From the NCBI RefSeq assembly GCF_016584665.1, contig NZ_BBJB01000048.1:1-64000 (forward strand): a DNA stretch of 64,000 nucleotides, read 5' to 3'. This DNA comes from Pseudanabaena sp. lw0831 (lineage in GTDB: Bacteria; Cyanobacteriota; Cyanobacteriia; Pseudanabaenales; Pseudanabaenaceae). Of this stretch, positions 53,810 to 62,863 are shown piece by piece; position 1 is the first letter of the stretch, and every line of letters begins with the position of its first letter. The notes beneath the pieces are model-generated. The model did no database searches and was not told where the DNA came from. It saw nothing but the letters and a program-made list of their open reading frames with translations. Both the position numbers and the translations under genes were made by a program.

Positions 53810-55126
53810 ATGCTTAATAAACTCGCCAATATTGATAGTCTTTCTCCTAAACTACATAAAGACCAAAGAAACAGATTTCGCTTTATCTTACATTGGTTTA
53901 ATATTATCAGTATCAGCTTTTTGGTGATCTGGGTTGTTATTGGTAACTTTGCTGCATACCAACTTGAGCAGCCAGTCTTGATCGCAAGAAGCGATCTAGT
54001 TCGTCAATTCCCTCAAAGTGCAACTAATGATTCTCAATTGAGGCGGAAAGAAATACAGGAAAAATTTAATACAATTATGAGTATGTCGGACGATATCCGC
54101 AGTGATTTGTCGAAATATGTCGAAGACTCTAATATTACACCTTCTAATTCTTTACAAAACTATCTTGCAACCAAGTCAGAAAACTTAGCAGTGCTTCGTA
54201 GCTACGTACTGCAAAGTGATATTCCTATTCAAGAGATATTTGATTTGGATATACTCATAAATAAGGGGACATTCGACAGTTTACCAAGAAGTTTTCTTGG
54301 AGAATTCACTTGGCAACGCATATTAATCGCTGATGCAGTTAACAATTATCGCCTCGGAAAGATGCAAATCGCATTTGATTCCCTAGAAGTTGCTTGGAGG
54401 CTTAATCAAGCTAATAGAAATCAGCCTATTCTTCTAAGTCAACTTGTTGCTAATATTTGTGATAGCATACAAATTCAAGGGCTACGCAAGATAGCTATTG
54501 TTCCTCCAATTTGGCAAAAAAGATTAGTCTCTTTTGAGACGAGTAAGTCAATGCTTCGGTCTGCTCTAAAGTTTGAAACTTTTGCGCTTTATGGACTTAT
54601 CAGAAACTTTCCATTAAGAAAAGGTGGTTCCGAGAAAGATGGAAAATCTATGTCTCTCTTTAACCGCTTTTTACATCCTTTTGTTCAGCCATATTATACA
54701 CTTTCTGCTGTAGATACATGGCAAGTAGCAATGCGAGATCTTGATCTGGGATTTAATCAAGATCCTTGTATGCCAATTTCTTATGAGGATATGCCTAAAC
54801 TTTCTTCATGGAATATCCTAGGTCTTGTCGGATCATCCTCCTCTAACTTCCAAGTATACAAATTAACTAAGCGGCAAATTGATATGGAATTAATGCAAAA
54901 GATTCTAAAATTACGCGAAGTTGCATCTCAAACTGGTAAATTCCCCCAGACCATAGCAGGAATAGATTCTTCTGTAATTTGCAAAAATCTTCGCTATGTT
55001 TACCAGCCTTCCGCCGATGGTGAGTCAATGACAATTTCTCTAAGCAATCAAAATCGACCAGAATGGCTGGCTGAACGTGAAGGTGATATACCTCTCAGCT
55101 ACACTACCAAATTAAGAAAGCTATAG
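53810..55126 (+). CDS. Membrane-anchored protein of unknown function
   Basis: I choose ATG 53810 over TTG 53789; the protein is ~438 residues. It has one N-terminal membrane helix (~25-50, LHWFNIISISFLVIWVVIGN), a large polar domain with helices (DDIRSDLSKYVEDSNITPSN, NYRLGKMQIAFDSLEVAWRL, QLVANICDSIQIQGLRKI), and a C-terminal region (LREVASQTGKFPQTIAGIDS, YQPSADGESMTISLSNQNRP). The last part recalls a pilin-type or general secretion-type beta element, but I cannot name it. It directly follows the NACHT ORFs on the same strand and may be transcribed with them. Confidence 0.65.
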   Translation: MLNKLANIDSLSPKLHKDQRNRFRFILHWFNIISISFLVIWVVIGNFAAYQLEQPVLIARSDLVRQFPQSATNDSQLRRKEIQEKFNTIMSMSDDIRSDLSKYVEDSNITPSNSLQNYLATKSENLAVLRSYVLQSDIPIQEIFDLDILINKGTFDSLPRSFLGEFTWQRILIADAVNNYRLGKMQIAFDSLEVAWRLNQANRNQPILLSQLVANICDSIQIQGLRKIAIVPPIWQKRLVSFETSKSMLRSALKFETFALYGLIRNFPLRKGGSEKDGKSMSLFNRFLHPFVQPYYTLSAVDTWQVAMRDLDLGFNQDPCMPISYEDMPKLSSWNILGLVGSSSSNFQVYKLTKRQIDMELMQKILKLREVASQTGKFPQTIAGIDSSVICKNLRYVYQPSADGESMTISLSNQNRPEWLAEREGDIPLSYTTKLRKL

Positions 55127-55416
55127 TTTTTCTTGTCAAATGAAAAACCCTCTTCGCTTTCATCGACAAATTATCCCTGCGTTGTGAGGTTTGGGCAAAG
55201 CATTCCCAAACTTAGGGGATCTGAAAATCATAGATTCTAGTGAGAATGCTTAGCCCCTTCAGCTTTTTGGACTTAGTAGATGACATCTCTACATATTAGC
55301 AAGTTACAATTCATCACAACATTAGAAAATGCGATCTCATTCACAGCAACTTTAGCCAAATTACAGTTAAGTTATACTGATTATAAATTTCAAAGTTTTA
55401 TTAGGACGAAAAAAAG

Positions 55417-55671
55417 ATGCAAATCGCCTTAAAACCAGAACAGGAAAACTTTATCCGTAAAAAGCTCAAAGATGGAAAATATCAAAATGTTGATAATCTA
55501 TTAAACTTTGCATTTCAACTTGTAGAAGAATACGAAATTAAACAGCAAAAACTGATCGAACTACAGAAAAAGATTGCCGAAGGAACAGAACAAATTAGGC
55601 GATGCGATGCTGTTGATGGCGAATTGGTATTTCAGCAGTTTCAAGACAAACTGGCGCAGATCGCGATCTGA
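55417..55671 (+). CDS. ParD-like type II antitoxin (orphan)
   Basis: The 84-residue protein has the start of ribbon-helix-helix ParD-type antitoxins (MQIALKPEQENFIRKKLKDG, KYQNVDNLLNFAFQLVEEYE), followed by a helical tail. A ParE-like toxin normally follows, but the next bases hold only a fragment of tex and then xisH. It may be an orphan antitoxin or part of an eroded cassette. Confidence 0.75.
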   Translation: MQIALKPEQENFIRKKLKDGKYQNVDNLLNFAFQLVEEYEIKQQKLIELQKKIAEGTEQIRRCDAVDGELVFQQFQDKLAQIAI

Positions 55672-55734
55672 AAACTATATTTGAAGACTTTGCGGATGAA
55701 TAGATTAATTGACAATAGCTAACAGAATCTTAAT

Positions 55735-55858
55735 GCGATAATCGCATCGATAAACTGATCCGTTTTAGAGATTCATTTACTTCCAAAACACGCACCTTCA
55801 CCACCTGACCAACCTTAACGATTTGCTTCGGATCGCTGACAAAGCGATTATTAGCTAA
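55735..55858 (-). pseudogene. Second copy of the tex 3' end
   Basis: These ~124 bases match the 3' end of tex at about 56722-56845 at roughly 90%, and the frame stays open (RFVSDPKQIVKVGQVVKVRV, then LEVNESLKRISLSMR). The differences I can see within the matching coding part are synonymous. The fragment lacks the rest of the gene. It flanks the xisH-xisI cassette on the side opposite tex. Confidence 0.85.
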
Positions 55859-55960
55859 AGTTTTGTTTTAACTAACCGTCAAGTTTTGTAGAGCGATCGC
55901 CATTTAATGAGACTGTTGAGAGCGATACAATGACATCAACGCAATCTCAGCGTAATCTTT

Positions 55961-56389
55961 ATGCCAGCTAAAGACATCTATCACGATAACGTTTGTAACG
56001 CCCTCATCAAAGACGGTTGGACGATCACAGATGATCCCCTTGTTCTTAGCATAGGAACACGTTCTGTATATATTGACTTGGGCGCAGAAAAACTAATCGC
56101 CGCCGAACGAGACAATCAAAAAATTGCCGTTGAAATCAAAAGTTTTCTGAGTTCTTCTCCCATCCGCGATCTGGAAAATGCTTGGGGACAATTCTTTTTA
56201 TATGCCAGAGCGCTCAAAAAAAGAGAGCCAGATCGATGTTTGTACTTGGCGATTCGTCTCAGTACTTTTGAGACAATATTTCAAGAAGAGGCTGGACAGC
56301 TTATATTAGAAGAACCTGATTTTCGTCTTATTGTTTTTGACCCAGATCATGAGGACATAATTCAATGGCAACCACAGATAACACCCTAG
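55961..56389 (+). CDS. xisH: XisH-family protein
   Basis: The 142-residue protein matches XisH: MPAKDIYHDNVCNALIKDGW, LVLSIGTRSVYIDLGAEKLI, AAERDNQKIAVEIKSFLSSS, PIRDLENAWGQFFLYARAL. Acidic and Lys residues in IDLGAEKLI and VEIKSF fit a PD-(D/E)XK nuclease-like fold. The name comes from the Anabaena fdxN element, where it is needed for excision; most copies in cyanobacteria are elsewhere and unexplained. It overlaps the xisI start by 25 bases. Confidence 0.93.
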   Translation: MPAKDIYHDNVCNALIKDGWTITDDPLVLSIGTRSVYIDLGAEKLIAAERDNQKIAVEIKSFLSSSPIRDLENAWGQFFLYARALKKREPDRCLYLAIRLSTFETIFQEEAGQLILEEPDFRLIVFDPDHEDIIQWQPQITP

Positions 56390-56712
56390 ACTCATGGCGC
56401 AAGACACTAGAAACTTTGCTCCAATACTATGCCGATCTTCCCTATCGCTATGGAGACGTGAGTGCTTACGTTGTCGTTAGCCGCGATCGCAACCACTTCA
56501 TGCTGATGCGCGAGGGATGGGAAAACAGTCGGCGAGTACATGGATGTGTTGTTCATGCCGAAATTCGTAACGACAAAATTTGGATTCACTATGATGGTAT
56601 TGAAGATGGGATTACGGAAGAACTGGTTGCAACAGGAGTTCCCAAGGATCATATTGTCTTAGCTTTTCATCCGCCTCAAGTGAGAGAGCATACTGGATAT
56701 GCTTTGGCATAA
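56365..56712 (+). CDS. xisI: XisI-family protein
   Basis: The 115-residue protein matches XisI: WRKTLETLLQYYADLPYRYG, NHFMLMREGWENSRRVHGCV, NDKIWIHYDGIEDGITEELV, and ATGVPKDHIVLAFHPPQVRE. Its ATG lies inside the end of xisH, so the two are translationally coupled. The stop is just 9 bases before the tex stop on the other strand. The 115-residue length is typical; compare the longer orphan at 14986. Confidence 0.93.
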   Translation: MATTDNTLDSWRKTLETLLQYYADLPYRYGDVSAYVVVSRDRNHFMLMREGWENSRRVHGCVVHAEIRNDKIWIHYDGIEDGITEELVATGVPKDHIVLAFHPPQVREHTGYALA

Positions 56713-56721
56713 GCTCTGATG

Positions 56722-58878
56722 CTAAGATCGCATTGATAAACTGATCCGTTTTAGAGATTCATTTACTTCCAAAACGCGCACCTTTACCACCTGACCGACT
56801 TTGACGATCTGCTTTGGATCGCTGACAAAGCGATCGGCTAATTGCGAAATATGGATTAATCCATCTTGATGTACACCGATATCCACAAATGCGCCAAAGT
56901 TAGCGACATTGGTAATAATCCCTTCTATCTCCATGCCGATTTGCAGATCAGAGATTTTCTGAATTGCATCACTGAAGGTCGCATATTTGAACTCCGCACG
57001 CGGGTCACGTCCTGCTTTCTCTAGCTCTCGTAAAATATCGCGCAGGGTTGGCTCACCGATCGCAGCGGTTACATATTGCTTCAGGTTAACTGTTTTCAGC
57101 TTGTCCGCTGCTTGCGAGATTTCTGATAGTGGTACATTCAGGTCACGCGCGATCGCAATCACCACACTATAACTTTCAGGATGCACAGCCGTGTTGTCTA
57201 AAGGATTAGCACCACCCCGAATCCGCAAAAATCCTGCTGCTTGTTCAAAGGCTTTTGCGCCGAGCTTTGGGACTTTAAGCAAATGACGGCGATCGCAAAA
57301 TGCACCATTTTGATTGCGATAGGTAATGATGTTATTGGCAACGGTGGCGCTGAGTCCAGACACAAAAGTGAGTAGTTCTTTAGAGGCTGTGTTCAGGTCT
57401 ACACCGACGAAGTTAACGCAGCTTTCTACGGTTTCATCGAGCTTCTTTTTTAATAATTTCTGATCGACATCATGCTGATATTGTCCAACTCCGATTGACT
57501 TGGGATCGATTTTTACTAGCTCCGCAAGAGGATCTTGCAAGCGTCTGCCGATGCTGACAGCGCCGCGTACCGTTAAGTCGAGATCGGGAAACTCTGCGAT
57601 CGCAACAGGACTAGCGGAATAAATTGAAGCCCCCGACTCGTTAACCATTACTTTGATTGGTGGGTTTTTTAATCCCTGAATTGATTCCATTACAAAGGCA
57701 TCGGTTTCTCTTCCTGCTGTACCATTGCCGATCGCAATTAATTGAATCTGATACTTCTCAATCAAAGTTCTCAATGTACGGGCTGCTTGTTCTATTTGAG
57801 CTAGCGCTTGATGAGGAAAGATAGTTTGATATTCCAAAAACTTGCCTGTCTCACTAATTACGGCAGTTTTACAACCTGTACGAAATCCGGGATCGATCGC
57901 AAGGGTTGGTTTCATCCCTGCGGGAGCTGCTAGCAACAGGTCGCGCAGGTTAGTTTCAAAGGTTTTGATCGACTCCCCATCTGCCCAAGCTTTCTTCTCC
58001 GTGATGACCGATGCGATCGCTGAAGCTTTGATCAAGCGGTTAAAGGCATCCTTGAGCATATCCTGATAAAACTGCTTTACGACTGGAGTCTTCGCCCGAA
58101 TTTGTTGCGCCTCTAAGTAACTCAGCACATGCTCTTCGTCAAAATCTAGATTGAGGGCAAGGATTTCTTCAGTTTCGCCGCGCAACAAAGCAAGAAGATT
58201 ATGGGGGGCGATCGCCTTGACTTTTGCTTGATAGTCGCGGTACATCTCAAATTTGGTTGTGCCGACTGCGTGGGTTGCCTTGATCTGCGAAACGAAGAAA
58301 CCTGACTGCATCAAGCATTCTCTAATGTAGGCTCGATATTCTGCGCTGTCAGCGATTTCTTCAGCAAGAATGTCTGATGCACCTTTGAGGGCTTCTTCGA
58401 CAGTTTTCACTTGCTCTGACAAATATTTAGTGGCTTCTTGTGATAACGACGCAGTATTAATGTTCGGACGGTTGAAGGCTTTGATGGCTTCCGCAAGTGG
58501 TTCAAGTCCTTTTTCTCTTGCGATCGCAGCTCTAGTTCTGCGCTTAGGACGATAGGGCAGATATAGATCTTCGAGTTCTGTCTTTTGGATGCTTGCCTCG
58601 ATTTTGGCTTTCAGCGCATCGGTTAGCTTGCCTTGGTCAGCGATCGCTTGGAGAATTACGGCTTTGCGATCGCGTAGTTCGGTGAGATAGGCATAACGAT
58701 CTTGGAGATCTCTTAATTGGATCTCATTCATTTCGCCAGTACGCTCTTTACGATAACGGGCGACAAAGGGGATAGTTGCGCCTTCAGCAAATAGTTCTAG
58801 AGCATTTTTGATTTGTTCGGCGCGAAGAGAAAGTTCTTGGGCTATGAGTTGGATGATCAGCTGTTCAGGGTTCTGCAT
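56722..58878 (-). CDS. tex: Tex-type transcription accessory protein (S1 RNA-binding)
   Basis: The 718-residue protein has the complete Tex plan: an N-terminal helix-turn-helix region (LIIQLIAQELSLRAEQIKNA), YqgF-like fold (TLAIDPGFRTGCKTAVISET), HhH modules (CVNFVGVDLNTASKELLTFV, LKVPKLGAKAFEQAAGFLRI), and a C-terminal S1 domain (~635-718: GMEIEGIITNVANFGAFVDI). It binds RNA and affects transcription. It is full length, with its stop close to the xisI stop on the other strand. Part of its 3' end is duplicated at 55735-55858. Confidence 0.95.
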   Translation of the reverse strand: MQNPEQLIIQLIAQELSLRAEQIKNALELFAEGATIPFVARYRKERTGEMNEIQLRDLQDRYAYLTELRDRKAVILQAIADQGKLTDALKAKIEASIQKTELEDLYLPYRPKRRTRAAIAREKGLEPLAEAIKAFNRPNINTASLSQEATKYLSEQVKTVEEALKGASDILAEEIADSAEYRAYIRECLMQSGFFVSQIKATHAVGTTKFEMYRDYQAKVKAIAPHNLLALLRGETEEILALNLDFDEEHVLSYLEAQQIRAKTPVVKQFYQDMLKDAFNRLIKASAIASVITEKKAWADGESIKTFETNLRDLLLAAPAGMKPTLAIDPGFRTGCKTAVISETGKFLEYQTIFPHQALAQIEQAARTLRTLIEKYQIQLIAIGNGTAGRETDAFVMESIQGLKNPPIKVMVNESGASIYSASPVAIAEFPDLDLTVRGAVSIGRRLQDPLAELVKIDPKSIGVGQYQHDVDQKLLKKKLDETVESCVNFVGVDLNTASKELLTFVSGLSATVANNIITYRNQNGAFCDRRHLLKVPKLGAKAFEQAAGFLRIRGGANPLDNTAVHPESYSVVIAIARDLNVPLSEISQAADKLKTVNLKQYVTAAIGEPTLRDILRELEKAGRDPRAEFKYATFSDAIQKISDLQIGMEIEGIITNVANFGAFVDIGVHQDGLIHISQLADRFVSDPKQIVKVGQVVKVRVLEVNESLKRISLSMRS

Positions 58879-59027
58879 TTATCTAAGCAACTCCATAGTC
58901 TGGATATGGACGTTTATGACGTTTTATAAGGAGGTAGCAATCCTAGCACAATGTCTTGTCTTGGTACTCTCATCACAATTAATTCTTCCATATAGTAGAT
59001 GTAAACCCAAGAGAGAGTTACGGCTTA
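58879..59027. other. Upstream region of tex
   Basis: This short stretch holds the tex 5' side and half of an AAACCCAAGAGAGAG-type palindrome arm. The second arm is missing because a MITE follows. No gene is visible. Confidence 0.4.
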
Positions 59028-59404
59028 GAGCGTGTTTGAGAAGTTTTTTACCCCCCTTAATCCTACCGTGTACACACAAGTCGGACTTACCCCCTTTTGT
59101 TCCCCCTTGATTTCATACACAAACTGAGATGTGTGTACACCGTAGCTTGCAAAGGGGGAGAATTCAAGTTTCCCCGCTTTGCAAGGGCGTTCATATACTT
59201 GGCACACTAAAGCGCTAAGCCCTCACCCCTAGCCCCTCTCCCGCAGAAGAGGGGAACAAGAAATCTAATATTTCTCCCCTTCTCCTGCGGGAGAAGGGGT
59301 TGGGGGATGAGGGGTGCGTCAAGTATATTAATGCCTTTGCAAGGGGGATTAAGGGGGGTAAAAGCAGAAATTTATACTAGCTAGGAGACTTCTCAAACAC
59401 GCTC
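59028..59404. mobile_element. 377-bp MITE, ends GAGCGTGTTTGAGAAGT, TTA duplication
   Basis: The ends GAGCGTGTTTGAGAAGT (59028-) and its inverted copy (ACTTCTCAAACACGCTC, ending at 59404) have ACCCCCCTTAATCC just inside each. TTA occurs at 59025-59027 and 59405-59407. These ends are typical of the IS5/ISL2-type group in cyanobacteria, as I recall. No transposase frame is inside; a hairpin of the CCCCTCTCC type sits in the interior. It is a non-autonomous element. Confidence 0.85.
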
Positions 59405-59458
59405 TTACCAGCCGCTATATAATCCTTGGCATAATTATTGTTGCGATCTTAAAAAAGT

Positions 59459-61654
59459 ATGCGTGTATCTCCCGCGTCCTCTCTTTTAGCTAACATATCT
59501 GCTGGCATAACGACAGGATTAGTAAACCTTATTTATAGTATTTCGTTCGCGGCATTAATTTTTTCTGGAGATCTCGCACGCTTTTTTCCTCAAGGCTTAG
59601 GTATTAGCTTAATTGGAGCGACCATAACCGCAATTATTGTGGCTTGGCGTAGTTCTTTCCCTTTTGCTTTGGCTGGTCCCGATCCCAACTCTGCCGTCAT
59701 TTTAGCGTTGGTGGCAGCGGAGATTACCACCTCTCTTCACAAGACTAATACTGAAGCATCTTTATATCCAACGGTTTGGGCTACGATTATTTTTAGTACG
59801 CTGACAACTGGTTTATTTTTATTTATTTTAGGCTGGTTTCAATTAGGCAGGTGGGTAAGATTCATTCCCTATCCAGTGATCGGCGGCTTTCTCGCTGGCG
59901 CTGGTTGGTTAATTGCCTGTAGTTCTTTCAAGGTAATGACTGGCTTTTCACTGGGGCTGGAAACCCTGCCTAAGTTTATGCAATCAGAAACTCTATTTCA
60001 GTGGTTGCTGGGACTACTATTTACGGTAGTTCTCTTATTTATGTGCGATCGCTATAAGCACTTTTTGGCTTTGCCTAGCCTATTACTGGTGGGAATTATT
60101 TGTTTTGATGGAATTTGGGGGCTGACTCATTCATTTTCTTTTCAGCTTAACTCTCAAGACTATTTTTTTAAGCCTTTTCCAAAGGAGCAAATTTGGCAGA
60201 CATGGCAATGGTCTACTTTTACCCATATTAATTGGTCAATCTTCATCCAGCAAAGTAGCACTATAGTCGCGATGACGGTTATTGTGATGATCTCGATCCT
60301 TTTGAATGCTACAGGCATAGAACTAGCTACTTCTAGAAGTATCGATTTAAATCGTGAGCTTCGCGCAAATGGGCTCGCTAATTTGATTAATGGGTTTTGT
60401 GGTGGTGGCGTGAGCTATCTTTCCATTCACCGTACTCTTCTAAATCAGCAAGCAGGCGCGACTAGTCCTTTTGCGGCAATTATCGCGGGTGGATTTTGTG
60501 GTGGAACGTTGATTTTTGGTTCTTCTTTTTTAGCATATTTGCCCAAAACGATTTTGGGCGGATTACTCTTATACCTTGGTTTACGGTTGTTGATTCGTTG
60601 GGTCTATCATGCATGGTTCCAATTTCCAGTAGTAGATTATTTTCTCATTATTATAATTTTAATAATTATTGCGATTTGGGGATTTTTGCAAGGTGTTGGC
60701 GCAGGGATTTTAATTGCTTGCTTTTTCTTTATTTTTAATTACGGTCGTATTTCGGGAATCAAATATACGTTATCGGGGGCAACATATCGCAGTAATGTGC
60801 AGCGCTCTTTCCCGCAACGCATGTGTTTGCATGATGAAGCTGGCTGTATCTATATCCTTGTCCTACATGGCTTTATCTTTTTTGGCACGGCAAATGATTT
60901 GCTTGACGAAATTAGCGATCGCCTCAACAATCCTGATTTACCTCAGTTGCAATTTGTTGTTTTTGATTTCCGCTTAGTCAATGGCATAGACTCTTCGGCA
61001 GTTCTGAGTTTTATGAAGCTAAAACAGTTGGCAACCAATCTACACCTGAATTTAGTATTTACCCAACTTCAACCACAGATTGCAGAACAACTAGAGCAAG
61101 GAGGATTAATTATACAAGGGTCAAATATCTGCCATAAGTTTAACGACTTAGATCGGGGAATTGAATGGTGTGAAAATCGTGTTTTGGAAAACAAACACAT
61201 GTACGACAATGAATCTATTCCTTTTCAAGAACAACTTCAAGAATTTATCCCTAATGATGAATCAGTTAACAAGCTAATGGGTTATCTCGAAATGTTGGAG
61301 ATTCCTGAAGGAAAGTTTCTATTCCGTCAAGGTGATGTATCGAATGGGCTGTATTTTTTAGATTCAGGTCAAGTCAGTGTGGTTCTTGAACTATCTGATG
61401 ACCAAACAAAACGGCTACGGACTTACAATCATGGGACGATCTTAGGAGAGATGGGCTTATATACTAATGCCTCTCGTTCTGCTTCTGTTATCGCTGATCG
61501 CCTTAGCCATCTCTATTATCTTTCGACCCAAGCCTTTGAAAAAATCGAAATTGAAGATCCTCAATTAGCAGCCTCAGTTCATAAGTTTATTGTGAGCTTG
61601 TTAGTAGAACGTTTGAAACGCTGTGAGAAAGAATTGAAAGATCTGCTTCAATAA
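59459..61654 (+). CDS. SulP-family anion transporter with STAS and cyclic-nucleotide-binding domains
   Basis: The 731-residue protein has about 12 membrane helices (~1-430) with SulP motifs (ALAGPDPNSAVILALVAAEI, FLAGAGWLIACSSFKV, ATSRSIDLNRELRANGLANL). A STAS domain follows (~460-570: LPQLQFVVFDFRLVNGIDSS) and then a cNMP-binding domain (~600-725) with GKFLFRQGDVSNGLYFLDSG and ILGEMGLYTNASRSASVIA. SulP proteins move sulfate, bicarbonate or similar anions; the substrate is not determined. The CNB domain, with canonical GEMGL and RSASV motifs, would permit control by cAMP or cGMP. Confidence 0.93.
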   Translation: MRVSPASSLLANISAGITTGLVNLIYSISFAALIFSGDLARFFPQGLGISLIGATITAIIVAWRSSFPFALAGPDPNSAVILALVAAEITTSLHKTNTEASLYPTVWATIIFSTLTTGLFLFILGWFQLGRWVRFIPYPVIGGFLAGAGWLIACSSFKVMTGFSLGLETLPKFMQSETLFQWLLGLLFTVVLLFMCDRYKHFLALPSLLLVGIICFDGIWGLTHSFSFQLNSQDYFFKPFPKEQIWQTWQWSTFTHINWSIFIQQSSTIVAMTVIVMISILLNATGIELATSRSIDLNRELRANGLANLINGFCGGGVSYLSIHRTLLNQQAGATSPFAAIIAGGFCGGTLIFGSSFLAYLPKTILGGLLLYLGLRLLIRWVYHAWFQFPVVDYFLIIIILIIIAIWGFLQGVGAGILIACFFFIFNYGRISGIKYTLSGATYRSNVQRSFPQRMCLHDEAGCIYILVLHGFIFFGTANDLLDEISDRLNNPDLPQLQFVVFDFRLVNGIDSSAVLSFMKLKQLATNLHLNLVFTQLQPQIAEQLEQGGLIIQGSNICHKFNDLDRGIEWCENRVLENKHMYDNESIPFQEQLQEFIPNDESVNKLMGYLEMLEIPEGKFLFRQGDVSNGLYFLDSGQVSVVLELSDDQTKRLRTYNHGTILGEMGLYTNASRSASVIADRLSHLYYLSTQAFEKIEIEDPQLAASVHKFIVSLLVERLKRCEKELKDLLQ

Positions 61655-61668
61655 GAAAAAGTATTATA

Positions 61669-61696
61669 GGGCAACCACGGAGGGACTACCCCTACC
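61669..61696. repeat. REP-like sequence downstream of RAYT
   Basis: GGGCAACCACGG...CCCCTACC is a diverged copy of the REP units at 62381-62675, on the other side of the transposase gene. Confidence 0.6.
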
Positions 61697-61754
61697 AGAA
61701 CAATTCAGATTTTTTGGGGCTGTGTATCCTTGCCAGCCTTAGATTTAGGCTGTA

Positions 61755-62300
61755 TCAGGGATTTTCTTTTGCGTAAGGTGAGTTATCTAAAATCGAATGG
61801 GGATGTAAGGTGTCTAATTCCCATGATAAAGGATTATTCTCAATATACTGCCGTAGGTAATCACAAGATTTTTCGGAACGAATAATACGTTCGTGATAGC
61901 CTCTCTGCCATAGCCTACCTACAAATGCTTGCCATTTCCCCTGATTAACTCCGTGACGATATTTTGCTGTCGTATAGGATTTGAAGCGATGAATGATCTT
62001 GCCTAATGTCATTGATGATTCTTTTGATTGTGATTTTAAAACAACAATGCCGTGAATATGATTAGGCATCAGGACAAAGGCATCCAACTCTATATTCAAA
62101 TAATATAAAGGGATTTGATTCCAAACTGTTTGTACCATTTCTCCTGCTGGTGTGGGTTTCATGATGCCATTTCCTATTTCTCCTAGCAATGTTTTCCGTT
62201 GATTAATGCAAATAGTAACAAAATATGCACCTGCCTTTGAATAGTCATATCCTTTGAGTCGAATGGAACGGCGATGATGGATGTCAGGATTGTAGGGCAT
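61755..62300 (-). CDS. REP-associated tyrosine transposase (RAYT, Y1/IS200-like)
   Basis: I choose ATG 62300 (MPYNPDIHHRRSIRLKGYDY), 181 residues; the upstream extension reads into REP sequence. The HUH motif is in FVLMPNHIHGIVVL and a catalytic-type Tyr is in LWQRGYHERIIRSEKSCDYL. The YFVTICINQRK segment and the PLSWELD end are typical of RAYT proteins. Such proteins are single-copy domesticated transposases that cut and move REP sequences. REP copies flank it on both sides. Confidence 0.9.
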   Translation of the reverse strand: MPYNPDIHHRRSIRLKGYDYSKAGAYFVTICINQRKTLLGEIGNGIMKPTPAGEMVQTVWNQIPLYYLNIELDAFVLMPNHIHGIVVLKSQSKESSMTLGKIIHRFKSYTTAKYRHGVNQGKWQAFVGRLWQRGYHERIIRSEKSCDYLRQYIENNPLSWELDTLHPHSILDNSPYAKENP

Positions 62301-62380
62301 ATTACATTTTTTGGAATCCAGGATGTAAATTGTCCCACAATGAACAAACAAGGGCAATGCCCATACACCCATTAAATCCT

Positions 62381-62675
62381 GTAGGGGCGATGCCCCCGTG
62401 CTCGCCCTTCTCGTGGTGTGTGGACAATTCTCAAATACGGAATATTTTTTTATATTTTTGGGAATATCTCAATATTGAAATTCTCTACGATCGGCGAAGA
62501 ATGGCGAGCACGGGGGCATCGCCCCTAAATCTATTAAAACAATTCTCAATTGAATTTTCTGCGATCTGCGAAGAGGGCGAGCACGGGGGCATCGCCCCTA
62601 CATCTATTAAAATAATTCTCAATTAAATTTTCTGCGATCTGCGGAGAAGGGCAACCACGGGGGGATTGCCCCTAC
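62381..62675. repeat. REP array (one forward, three reverse units)
   Basis: A forward unit at 62381-62411 (GTAGGGGCGATGCCCCCGTG) and reverse units at 62504-62526, 62575-62600 and 62649-62675 share GGGGCGATGCCCC-type stems. The last three sit in a direct repeat of ~73 bp (unit joints at 62463, 62541 and 62614, spacing 78 then 73). The last is divergent (GGGCAACCACGG). This is the typical neighbourhood of a RAYT gene. Confidence 0.85.
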
Positions 62676-62741
62676 GTCTATTTTGAACAAACAAATAAAC
62701 AGATGGAACTATCAATCGCAATTACCATGTAGGGGCGATGC

Positions 62742-62863
62742 CAGCAATTCTCATTATGGAACGAGTCTACTGGCTTTCAGCGATTTACAGGTTTGTTAAT
62801 AATTGTTAAAGCCTCTTTGTATAAGGGTTTCAAAGACCTCATTTTTCATAATGAGAATTGCTG
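62742..62863. mobile_element. 122-bp MITE inserted into a REP unit, 9-bp target duplication
   Basis: The ends CAGCAATTCTCATTAT and the inverted copy at 62848-62863 match the element at 44572. Flanks are GGGCGATGC at 62733-62741 and again at 62864-62872 (9 of 9). Removing the element restores a REP sequence (TAGGGGCGATGCCCACGTGC). The interior differs from the first copy and has no ORF. Confidence 0.9.

Noticed and set aside
62301-62372. Longer start for the RAYT gene
   Set aside because: The extra 24 residues (MGVWALPLFVHCGT and on) read out of REP-type DNA and do not resemble RAYT proteins.
62330-62626. 98-codon plus-strand ORF over the REP array
   Set aside because: It is made of REP units and linkers; the frame is open by chance.
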